DNA of 7,614 bases from Acidimicrobiia bacterium. Lineage in GTDB: Bacteria; Actinomycetota; Acidimicrobiia; IMCC26256; JAENVU01. Below are positions 1-6,412 of the stretch, in pieces (the first letter of the stretch is position 1; each line of letters starts with the position of its first letter). Made by a program: the position numbers and the translations under genes. The notes under the pieces are model-generated. The model saw only the letters and a list, made by a program, of their open reading frames with translations. It was not told where the DNA came from and did not search any database. The DNA is taken from NCBI GenBank assembly GCA_016650415.1, contig JAENVU010000261.1, positions 1-7,614 on the forward strand. The letters run 5' to 3'.

Positions 1-619
1 CGTCCGGACCTCGCTCGGCGAGCAGGCGACGGAGGTTGGTGATCTTGCGGCCGGGCGCCGGACCGAGCCGACTCGCCACTTCGAGCAGGTCCGCTCGCTT
101 GACGAACCCGCCGACCAAGGCCGAGTCGAGCGCCCGGGCCAACTGTCCGAGAGACACCACGCCCGAGCAGTCGGCCAGTGTCCGCGCGACCGAGGTGACC
201 GGGATGCCGTCGACGACGGTCCGGTCGACCGGTTCGAGGTGCGGGCTGCGATGCACGACAACGTGACGGAGATCGAGCGGCGCGACGCCCGGGCGGGTGA
301 GTTCGACGCGGCCGCGCTCGACACCGTCGAGGTCGCGCAGCGCCGCGGCAGTCAGGTGCGGCGCGAGCGCGTCGTCGCCCGCGGCCAGCACGGCGCTCAA
401 CACTCGCTGTTGCCACGAGGCCGGCGCACCCGCGATCGCGTAGACGCTTGGGTGAAGTCGGCGCCATCGACACCTCTGGATCTGACCGTTGATCATGTGC
501 TGGGTCATCCCGAGTTCGATCGCCTGCCTCCGGGTGATGACACCGTGCTGACGTGTCGCGGCCTGCAGGACGTCGTCGACGGCCCGGTGGCGCGTCGGAA
601 ATGGTTGCGTGCGAGTCAC
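1..619 (-). CDS. AbiEi-type winged-helix antitoxin-domain protein, C-terminus cut by window edge
   Basis: This reading frame stays open for 206 codons and runs off the left edge, so the C-terminus is missing. It starts at a GTG (617-619), with GGAG six bases upstream and an in-frame TGA at 664-666 just before it, so no earlier start is likely. Residues about 15-65 (DDVLQAATRQHGVITRRQAI, then a WRRLHPSVYAIAG segment) match the N-terminal winged helix of AbiEi-like type IV antitoxins: a helix, a 'GVITRRQA' turn, then a wing ending in 'VYAIAG'. Residues 70-150 (HLTAAALRDLDGV, VDGIPVTSVARTLADC) match the linking domain usual in this actinobacterial family. Many relatives continue into a Vsr-like/DUF559 endonuclease domain, which would lie outside the window. 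No AbiEii-like toxin is adjacent on the visible side, so a role as a true antitoxin is unproven. The family call is fairly firm; the function is open. Confidence 0.85.
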   Translation of the reverse strand, partial: MTRTQPFPTRHRAVDDVLQAATRQHGVITRRQAIELGMTQHMINGQIQRCRWRRLHPSVYAIAGAPASWQQRVLSAVLAAGDDALAPHLTAAALRDLDGVERGRVELTRPGVAPLDLRHVVVHRSPHLEPVDRTVVDGIPVTSVARTLADCSGVVSLGQLARALDSALVGGFVKRADLLEVASRLGPAPGRKITNLRRLLAERGPD

Positions 620-644
620 TGCGAACTCCGGTTGGGTGGTGCGG

Positions 645-662
645 GACCGCGCGTGCGCGGTC
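645..662. repeat. 18-bp palindrome upstream of the AbiEi-like gene, possible operator
   Basis: GACCGCGC and GCGCGGTC form perfect 8-base arms around a 2-base centre (GT). The site lies 26 to 43 bases before the GTG start of the leftward gene at 619, a position suited to a repressor or autoregulation site. Its short centre favours a protein-binding palindrome over an RNA hairpin. AbiEi-type antitoxins are known to autorepress through inverted repeats, which makes self-binding a natural guess. In GC-rich DNA such palindromes also occur by chance, so the assignment is tentative. Confidence 0.3.
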
Positions 663-749
663 GGTCACGGGGAAGCGCCGGGGACGTTGCGGCACGGTAC
701 CGGCCACCTGAGACCACCAGTCCGAACCCACCACCCCGCGTTTGTCGCC

Positions 750-769
750 TGACGCGCCGGAGCGCGTCA
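750..769 (-). terminator. Stable hairpin downstream of the acyl-CoA dehydrogenase gene, possible terminator
   Basis: Arms TGACGCGC and GCGCGTCA pair perfectly over 8 bp. Read on the minus strand the loop is TCCG closed by a C-G pair, the C(UNCG)G type known for unusually stable RNA hairpins. It starts 29 bases past the TAA of the dehydrogenase gene. No T-run follows on the minus strand (the next bases are GGCGACAAACG), so it is not a classical intrinsic terminator. Tail-less hairpins are often proposed as terminators or 3'-end stabilisers in actinobacteria. The pairing is seen directly; its role is inferred. Confidence 0.45.
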
Positions 770-798
770 CCACGCGCCAAACGTCGGCTAGGTGGGGG

Positions 799-2970
799 TT
801 ACGGGTCCTTGGGGAGGCCGAGGACCCGCTCGCCGATGATGTTGCGTTGGATCTCGCTCGTCCCGCCGGCAATGGTCAGGTTCCGGGTGAAGAGGAACTG
901 CTCCGACCACTGCGCGGCGGGTCCATCCGCGACGGCACCCACGGCACCGAACAGTGCCAGCCCGACTTCCTGCACGCGCTGGTCGTGCTCCACGCCGAGC
1001 AGCTTCCGCACCGAGGCTTCCGATCCCGACGGGTCGGCACCACCGAGCGCCGAGAGCATCAGCCGGTGGCCGAGCACCGACAACGCGTAGTCCCGGGCGA
1101 CCAGTTCGCCGACGTCGGCCAAGGTCGCGGTGTCGGATTCGAGCCCGTGCTCGCGGACGAGATCCAGCACTCCTCGCACACCTCGACCGAGGGTCGCGCC
1201 GCTCCCCATGACGACCCGCTCGTTCGCGAGCGACGTGCGGGTGGCGCGCCAGCCGTCGTGTTCACGACCGACCAGACAGTCGTCCGGGATGAACACGTCG
1301 TCGAAGAACACTTCGTTGAAGAACGAGTGGCCGGTGAGTTCTCGCAGCGGACGGATGTCGATCCCCGGCGTCTTCATGTCGAGCATGAAGAACGAGATGC
1401 CCTCGTGCTTGGGCGCCTCGGGATCGGTCCGGGCGAGCAGGATGCCCCAGTCGGCCTCCTTGGCCATCGAGGTCCACACCTTCTGGCCGTTGACGAGCCA
1501 GCCGCCCTCGATGCGTTCGGCCTTGGTCGTCAAACCCGCGAGGTCGGAGCCGGCACCCGGTTCACTGAACAGCTGACACCACGCGATCTCCCCGGCCAAC
1601 GTCGGCGGGATCCAGCGTTCCTGCTGCTGCTCGGTGCCGTAGATCATCAACGGCGGGAGCGCCCACGCTCCGATCACCAGGCTCGGGCGCACGACGCGCG
1701 CGGCACGGAACTCCTCGTCGATCACGAGTTGCTCCACCGCGTCGGCATCCCGACCCCACGGTCGTGGCCACTGGGGGGCGAGATACCCCTCGGTCGCGAG
1801 TCGGCGACGCCGTTCGGCATCGTCGCACCCGTCGAGTGAGGACAGAAACTCGCGTACACCGGCGCGCACCGGCGCGGTTCCGTCGTCGAGTTCGACACCG
1901 AGCCGGCGCACGATGCCGGCGAGCGCATGTTCCGCGCTGCGCACCCGCCACCCGCTCGACGTCCCCAGCAGCGAACGCAGTGCCATCGACCGCCGGAGGT
2001 ACACGTGCGCGTCGTGCTCCCACGTGAAGCCGATGCCACCGAGTACCTGCACGCAATCCTTCGCGGTCTCGAAGAACGCGTCGATCGTCAGCGCGCCCGC
2101 CGCGGCCGCCGTGAACGCGCCGGTGTCGGGATCGTCGAGGGCACGGCACGCGTCCCACACGGCCGCCCGGGCGAGTTCGGTGCGCGCCAGCATGTTGGCG
2201 CACCGGTGCTTCACGCCCTGGTACTGACCGATCGGCCGTCCGAACTGTCGACGGTCGCGCGCGTACTCGGCCGCGGTGTCCACGCACCACTGAGACGCGC
2301 CGACCGCTTCGGCCCCGGCCAACACCACCGCGAGCTCGCGCACCCGCGCCGTGGTCATCGACGGCAGCAAGCGAGACGTCGGTACCTCGGCGTCGACCGT
2401 GACCCGAGCCACCCGGCGAGTGAGATCCACGCTCGCCGCTTCGGTCGCCTCGTACTCCCCCGCCAGCACCACGAGCCAGCCCCGGTCGGTCTCGGCCAGG
2501 AGGAGCCCGGACAGGTGGCCCGACATCACCGCGGCCAGCTCTCCCGTCACGTGCAGCCGAGCCCCCGACTCCACCGCGGCGAGCGATCCGCTCAGCGAGA
2601 CCGTGCCGGCGAAACCGGCTGCGGCCAGCCCGGACAGGTACTCGGCGGCTCCGTCGTGACCCCGCCGGACCGCGTCCTGGAGCACCGCGGCGGCGAGGAC
2701 ATGGCCGAGGAACGGCCCGGGCATTCCCGAGCGGCCGGCGGCTTCGAGGACGACCGCCAACTCCGCGACCGATGCCCCTTCACCGGCGTGCTCCTCCGCC
2801 ACGTGGAGTCCGAGCCAGCCCTGACCGGCGAGTTCCTGCCAGAAGACCGGAAGGGTCTCACTCGACGCGTCGAGCAGATCACGATGCGCGGCCGGCGGAC
2901 AGTGCCGATCCATCCACCCCTGAACGGCCTGGTGGAGCGCGTGGTGGTCTTCGCTGATCCCGATCGGCAT
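799..2970 (-). CDS. Fused two-domain FadE-type acyl-CoA dehydrogenase (723 aa)
   Basis: This predicted flavoprotein would introduce the alpha-beta double bond into an acyl-CoA; the substrate is unknown. At 723 residues it is twice the usual 380 and consists of two acyl-CoA dehydrogenase units. The N-half (about 1-355) has the FAD-contact motif RRQFGRPIGQYQ (240-251) and VLGGIGFTWEHDAHVYLRR (309-327), but no recognisable FSEPGAGSD motif. The C-half (about 365-723) has FSEPGAGSD (468-476), LANERVV with Glu584 at the catalytic position of isovaleryl- and long-chain-type enzymes, and AGGTSEIQRNIIGERVLGLP (701-720), but lacks RxFG. Each half supplies what the other lacks, as in mycobacterial fused FadE34-like enzymes that resemble heteromeric alpha2beta2 dehydrogenases of steroid side-chain oxidation. 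The ATG at 2970 was chosen because residues from there match a family N-terminus. The frame stays open much further upstream, but that part is antisense to the divergent amidohydrolase gene. The start has no clear ribosome site and may be leaderless. Confidence 0.93.
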   Translation of the reverse strand: MPIGISEDHHALHQAVQGWMDRHCPPAAHRDLLDASSETLPVFWQELAGQGWLGLHVAEEHAGEGASVAELAVVLEAAGRSGMPGPFLGHVLAAAVLQDAVRRGHDGAAEYLSGLAAAGFAGTVSLSGSLAAVESGARLHVTGELAAVMSGHLSGLLLAETDRGWLVVLAGEYEATEAASVDLTRRVARVTVDAEVPTSRLLPSMTTARVRELAVVLAGAEAVGASQWCVDTAAEYARDRRQFGRPIGQYQGVKHRCANMLARTELARAAVWDACRALDDPDTGAFTAAAAGALTIDAFFETAKDCVQVLGGIGFTWEHDAHVYLRRSMALRSLLGTSSGWRVRSAEHALAGIVRRLGVELDDGTAPVRAGVREFLSSLDGCDDAERRRRLATEGYLAPQWPRPWGRDADAVEQLVIDEEFRAARVVRPSLVIGAWALPPLMIYGTEQQQERWIPPTLAGEIAWCQLFSEPGAGSDLAGLTTKAERIEGGWLVNGQKVWTSMAKEADWGILLARTDPEAPKHEGISFFMLDMKTPGIDIRPLRELTGHSFFNEVFFDDVFIPDDCLVGREHDGWRATRTSLANERVVMGSGATLGRGVRGVLDLVREHGLESDTATLADVGELVARDYALSVLGHRLMLSALGGADPSGSEASVRKLLGVEHDQRVQEVGLALFGAVGAVADGPAAQWSEQFLFTRNLTIAGGTSEIQRNIIGERVLGLPKDP

Positions 2971-2976
2971 CCGGGG

Positions 2977-2982
2977 ATGGTA
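2977..2982 (-). promoter_or_regulatory. Candidate leaderless -10 element for the acyl-CoA dehydrogenase gene
   Basis: On the minus strand TACCAT fits the actinobacterial -10 pattern TANNNT and is followed by six bases and then the ATG at 2970. Transcription would therefore begin at or next to the A of the start codon. This agrees with the absence of a Shine-Dalgarno sequence before this ATG and with the frequency of leaderless mRNAs in actinobacteria. No good -35 match is seen at 17-18 bases upstream. The motif is short and degenerate, so it could be coincidence. Confidence 0.35.
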
Positions 2983-2987
2983 CGGCG

Positions 2988-3012
2988 GACGGGTCGGACC
3001 TGACGACCCGTC
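2988..3012. promoter_or_regulatory. Inverted repeat in the divergent promoter region, candidate operator
   Basis: GACGGGTCG and CGACCCGTC form perfect 9-base arms around a 7-base spacer, 25 bp in all and centred on position 3000. The site sits in the 102-bp gap between the leftward dehydrogenase (start 2970) and the rightward amidohydrolase (start 3073). It covers the spacer and -35 zone of the proposed dehydrogenase promoter and lies just upstream of a weak rightward -10-like TAGGCT (3035-3040). Size and symmetry fit a dimeric repressor of the TetR or GntR kind, which commonly control fatty-acid and sterol catabolism. No regulator gene is in the window, so the binder is unknown. It does not resemble the KstR motif. 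Confidence 0.45.
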
Positions 3013-3072
3013 AGATTGGTCGGTCGGATCCCAATAGGCTGCGACCACCAGCTCACAATCGGGGGAATCACC

Positions 3073-4797
3073 ATGGCCGATCTCGTCATCACCGGCGGCA
3101 CGCTCGTCGACGGCACCGGAGACGCGCCGCGTCCTGCCGACGTCGCCGTCACCGACGGGCGCATCACCGAGATCGCGGATGCGGGATCGTTGGCGGGAAC
3201 GAACGCCGCCCGCACGGTCGATGCCGACGGCCTGCTCGTGACCCCGGGGTTCGTCGATGTGCACACCCATTTCGACGGCCAGATCACCTGGGATCCGAAC
3301 CTCACGCCCACGTGTTGGCACGGGGTCACGACCGTGGTCATGGGGAACTGCGGCGTCGGTTTCGCCCCCGCTCGGCCCGACAAACACGACTGGCTGATCG
3401 GCCTCATGGAGGGCGTCGAAGACATCCCCGGCGCCGCGCTGTCGGAGGGCATCCAGTGGGGTTGGGAGTCGTATCCCGAGTATCTCGACGCGATCGACCA
3501 AGTGCCGAAGTCGCTCGACGTCGGTTCGCAGATTCCCCACGGCGCGGTGCGCGCCTACGTGATGGGCGAACGAGGCGCGAAGAACCAACCGTCGACCCCC
3601 GACGACATCGCCGAGATGGCGGTCATCGTGCGGTAGGCGATCGAAGCGGGGGCGCTCGGCGTCTCCACCTCTCGGACCATCGCCCACATGGCCATCGACG
3701 GGGAGCCCGTCCCCGGCACCTTCGCGGCTGAAGACGAACTCTTCGGCATCGGTCAGGCACTGGCCGACGCCGGCTCCGGGATCTTCGAGCTCGCGCCCGC
3801 CGGCGCCCTCGGCGAGGACCTGGCGGCACCGGAGCGCGAGATGGACTGGATGCGGCGCCTCTCGGCGGCGATCGGGCGACCGGTCACCTTTGCGCTCACC
3901 CAGAACGACCACGACCCCGACAGTTGGCGGCGCATGCTCGAACTCGCCGGCACGGCCCGGGCCGAAGGCGCTCGCGTGCGGCCCCAGGTCGCCGGCCGTC
4001 CCGTCACGTTGCTGCTCGGTTTCGAGACCTTCCACCCGTTCGCCTACACCCCGAGTTGGGCCGAGGTCGGCCTGCTCCCGGTCAGCGAGCGGGTCGCCAA
4101 GATCACGGCCAATCCCGAACTCCGGGCCCGCCTCGTCCGGGAAGCATCCACGCCCGATCCGACGATGCTGCAGTTCCTCGATCCGGCCAAGGCGTTTCCG
4201 CTCGGCGATCCACCGAACTACGAGCCGGACCCGTCCGAGAGTGTGGCCGCCCGGGCTGCGGCGAGTGGCCGAGACGTCTACGACCTGTACCTCGATCTCC
4301 TGATGGAGAACGACGGCCGTGCGCTCATCATGCGTCCGCTGCTCAACTACACCGACGCGAACCTCGACGCCGTGCGAGAGATGCTCTTGCACCCGACCAG
4401 CGCATGGGGCCTCGGTGACGGCGGAGCCCACTGCGGCACGACGTGTGACGCATCAACGCCCACGTTCATGCTGGCGCACTGGGCCCGAGACCGCGATCAC
4501 GGCCAGCTGCCGATCGAGTGGGTCGTGCGCAAGATGACGTCGGAGACCGCCTCCCTGTACGGGCTCGGCGACCGGGGCACCGTGGCCGTCGGCCAGCGCG
4601 CCGACCTCAACGTGATCGACCACGCCGGGCTGCGGTTGCACGCACCGGAGATGGCCTACGACCTCCCCGGCGATGCCCGGCGCTTCATCCAGCGGGCGGA
4701 TGGATACGTCGCGACGATCCTCGCCGGTCAGGTGACGTTCGAGAACGGTGAGGACACCGGCGCACGGCCGGGCCAACTCATTCGCGGGGCGCGCTGA
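3073..4797 (+). pseudogene. N-acyl-D-amino-acid deacylase-family amidohydrolase interrupted by an in-frame TAG
   Basis: One frame of 574 codons encodes an amidohydrolase-superfamily enzyme, except that codon 188 (3634-3636) is TAG. Homology continues across it in the same frame: EMAVIVR, stop, AIEAGALGVSTSRT, a stretch where relatives usually carry Glu or another polar residue. The start ATG at 3073 has GGGGG seven bases upstream, and its product MADLVITGGTLVDGTG is the family N-terminus. Seen are the metal motif HTH (64-66), Cys93 in GNCGVGFAP, LGDGGAH with Asp449, and the C-terminal strand domain (RGTVAVGQRADLNVID). The His residues expected in the middle of a D-aminoacylase barrel are not evident (GIFELAPAG, TFALTQNDHD), so the substrate may not be an N-acyl-D-amino acid. 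A single base change or a sequencing error would explain the stop. Translation to the TAG gives 187 residues without most of the barrel. The downstream part has an ATG at 3688 but no ribosome site. The 3' end overlaps the convergent patatin gene by 20 bp. Confidence 0.85.
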
Positions 4798-6145
4798 CCT
4801 CGGCGTCGCGCTCGACGGGCACCCGGCGCGCGCTCAACCCGCAGTCGCCCGGGGCGAGGGGCGCCCCCGAACGCAGTCGCGTCTCGAGCAACCGCGCCAG
4901 GGTCTCGAGTTCGCGCGCTTCGGCCCCGGGCTCGGCCTCCGCGGCGTTGATGTCGCCTTCGAGCAAGCCGGCAATCGGCCCCCGGGTCGCGCGGAGTCGC
5001 ATGCGGGTCCGGGCGATCTCAGTCGTCACCTCGCATTGCTCGTCGCTCAGATCCAGCAGCACGTCGGCGGCCCGCATGTAGCCGTAATCGATCGACGCGG
5101 CGATCAACTCCGGGTCGATGGTCAAGGCATCGTGGACGTCGACCTCGGGGACGATCACCGTGACCCGTCGTCCCCAGCCCCGTGGCGGCGCGATCTCCTT
5201 GCGCAACGTCTCGTCCGGCGCGATGTCGGCCGAGACCCGACGGGCGATATCGAAGAGACCACGGTCGCCGGCGTCGTCCCAACGGTTGACGCCCGGCGCC
5301 GATGCCACGACCGCGAAGATGTGGCCGGCACCGAGTTCGTTGAAGGCGAGCGCCAACGGCAGGATCTCGCGCACGCCGCCGTCGACGTAGTGCTCGCCCC
5401 CCATTGCCTTGGGCGGGAACACCACCGGAATGGACGCCGATGCGATGACCGCATCCCGGAACGGGACCTTCTCGACGTCGAGCGCCTGGCCGTCCCGCGC
5501 GTACAGCTGGCCGTATTGGTCGATGTACCGCAGTTGGCCACTTTCGAGACTCACTGCACCGACCCGCAGGATCAGGCCCGAGGCCTGCATCAACTCGGGC
5601 GAGAGTTGGGTCTCCACGATCTGTTCGACGGGTGCCATGTTGAGCAACGACTTCGCCCGCATCGCGGCTCGCAATGCATCGATGGTGCCGTCCGCCTCCG
5701 GTGGATTCCTCACGATCTCGCCCAACATGCGCATGACGACGCGCGCCTGGCTCCCTGCCGCACCGTGCTCTCCGGCGCGACCGCGCAGGTCGGACGCCCA
5801 GGTGGCCTGCGAGCGCAACTTGTCGAGCCAGGGCTCCGTGAGCCACATGTCGCGGTTCGATCGCAGCCCGCGCCAGATGGCCTCGAGTTCGTCCATCGCG
5901 CAACGACCGGTTTCCTCGTCGTCGCCTTCGGCCAGCTTCGCCGCGATGATCGCCCCGACCGAACTCCCCACGAGGATCGCCGGCTTCAGGCCGAGATCGC
6001 CGTAGAGATACCGGAGCACTCCCACCTCGAAGCTGCCTTGCGATCCCCCGCCGCTCAACACGAACGCGATCGGGCTCCGGGCCATGCGCCGCAGGAGATT
6101 GGTGCGTGCGGCCCGGACCAATCGGGTGACGTCGAGCTCAGCCAT
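4778..6145 (-). CDS. Patatin-like phospholipase / acyl hydrolase (455 aa)
   Basis: This is a predicted serine lipid acyl hydrolase with a Ser-Asp dyad. The patatin signatures appear in order: the oxyanion-hole loop GGGSQG (32-37), the nucleophile motif GSSVG (60-64, Ser62), and YVDGGVREILP with Asp255 of the DGG motif. A short basic segment (about 8-23, RLVRAARTNLLRRMARS) precedes the domain and could contact membranes. There is no signal peptide or clear transmembrane helix, so the protein is probably cytosolic or peripheral. The region from about 375 to 455 is charged, lies outside the core and has no recognised domain. The ATG at 6145 follows the ferredoxin stop by 12 bases and has no evident ribosome site, suggesting translational coupling to the ferredoxin gene. 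The gene ends in TGA at 4778-4780, inside the end of the convergent amidohydrolase. The substrate lipid cannot be told from sequence. Confidence 0.92.
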   Translation of the reverse strand: MAELDVTRLVRAARTNLLRRMARSPIAFVLSGGGSQGSFEVGVLRYLYGDLGLKPAILVGSSVGAIIAAKLAEGDDEETGRCAMDELEAIWRGLRSNRDMWLTEPWLDKLRSQATWASDLRGRAGEHGAAGSQARVVMRMLGEIVRNPPEADGTIDALRAAMRAKSLLNMAPVEQIVETQLSPELMQASGLILRVGAVSLESGQLRYIDQYGQLYARDGQALDVEKVPFRDAVIASASIPVVFPPKAMGGEHYVDGGVREILPLALAFNELGAGHIFAVVASAPGVNRWDDAGDRGLFDIARRVSADIAPDETLRKEIAPPRGWGRRVTVIVPEVDVHDALTIDPELIAASIDYGYMRAADVLLDLSDEQCEVTTEIARTRMRLRATRGPIAGLLEGDINAAEAEPGAEARELETLARLLETRLRSGAPLAPGDCGLSARRVPVERDAEVSAPRE

Positions 6146-6157
6146 GGTGGGGCGTGG

Positions 6158-6367
6158 TCAGACGACCTTCTCGTCGCCGCGAAAGACCGAAATGGCCTGC
6201 GTCGGGCACCCCTGCGCCGCGAGGATGATCTTGTCCTCGGATTCGCCCTCCGGGTCGGTCACGAAAGCAACACCGTCCTCGTCGAGGTCGAACACCCCGG
6301 GCGCCCAGAACGAACAGTTCCCGGAACCCATACAGACATCACGGTTGATCTGGATCGACAACGCCAC
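6158..6367 (-). CDS. Small one-cluster ferredoxin, probably [3Fe-4S] (69 aa)
   Basis: This small soluble electron carrier has the pattern C12-x5-C18 followed by C54-P55. The central Cys of the usual CxxCxxC motif is replaced by Ser15 (CMGSGNC). Three cysteines indicate a [3Fe-4S] cluster, or a [4Fe-4S] cluster with an unusual fourth ligand. The family of 60-70-residue CxxXxxC ferredoxins in actinobacteria commonly donates electrons to cytochrome P450s and is often encoded next to them; no P450 is in this window. The start is a GTG (6365-6367) with a purine-rich GAGAGGGG shortly upstream. The product begins with the typical strand MALSIQINRDVC and ends soon after CPTQAISV, so the length is normal. 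The gene lies 45 bases after the lipoprotein gene and 12 before the patatin gene on the same strand, so co-transcription is likely. The electron partner is unknown. Confidence 0.93.
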   Translation of the reverse strand: MALSIQINRDVCMGSGNCSFWAPGVFDLDEDGVAFVTDPEGESEDKIILAAQGCPTQAISVFRGDEKVV

Positions 6368-6412
6368 GCGGACCCCTCTCTCGGAAGTGTTCGAAACTAC
6401 CCGCTGTGCCGG

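Noticed and set aside
239..1090. Rightward open frame of 283 codons
   Set aside because: It crosses the antisense of the AbiEi-like gene, the spacer and the dehydrogenase end; its content does not look like a protein family.
742..1839. Rightward open frame of 365 codons opposite the dehydrogenase
   Set aside because: It is a GC-driven antisense shadow rich in Arg, Gly and His with no family resemblance; the opposite strand has clear dehydrogenase motifs.
1927..3003. Rightward open frame of 358 codons opposite the dehydrogenase N-half
   Set aside because: It is a shadow of the coding strand with low-information composition and no ribosome site or domain.
3016..3072. Upstream TTG start for the amidohydrolase, adding 19 residues
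   Set aside because: The added residues lack family similarity; the ATG at 3073 has a good ribosome site and gives the standard N-terminus.
3634..3636. Recoding of TAG as an amino acid (for example pyrrolysine)
   Set aside because: TAG ends the neighbouring lipoprotein gene at a natural C-terminus, no recoding element is visible around the codon, and relatives appear to carry an ordinary residue there.
2971..4431. N-terminal extension of the dehydrogenase frame, giving a 1210-residue protein
   Set aside because: It is antisense to a recognisable amidohydrolase, contains Arg/Gly/Asp/His-rich sequence with no domain, and the family N-terminus begins at 2970.
3688..4797. Downstream half of the amidohydrolase as an independent gene
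   Set aside because: There is no ribosome site before the ATG at 3688, and the fragment would lack the first barrel strands with HTH and Cys93.
6368..6412. Terminator or promoter between the lipoprotein and ferredoxin genes
   Set aside because: No convincing stem-loop or -35/-10 pair is seen in the 45 bases; only the ferredoxin ribosome site is evident.
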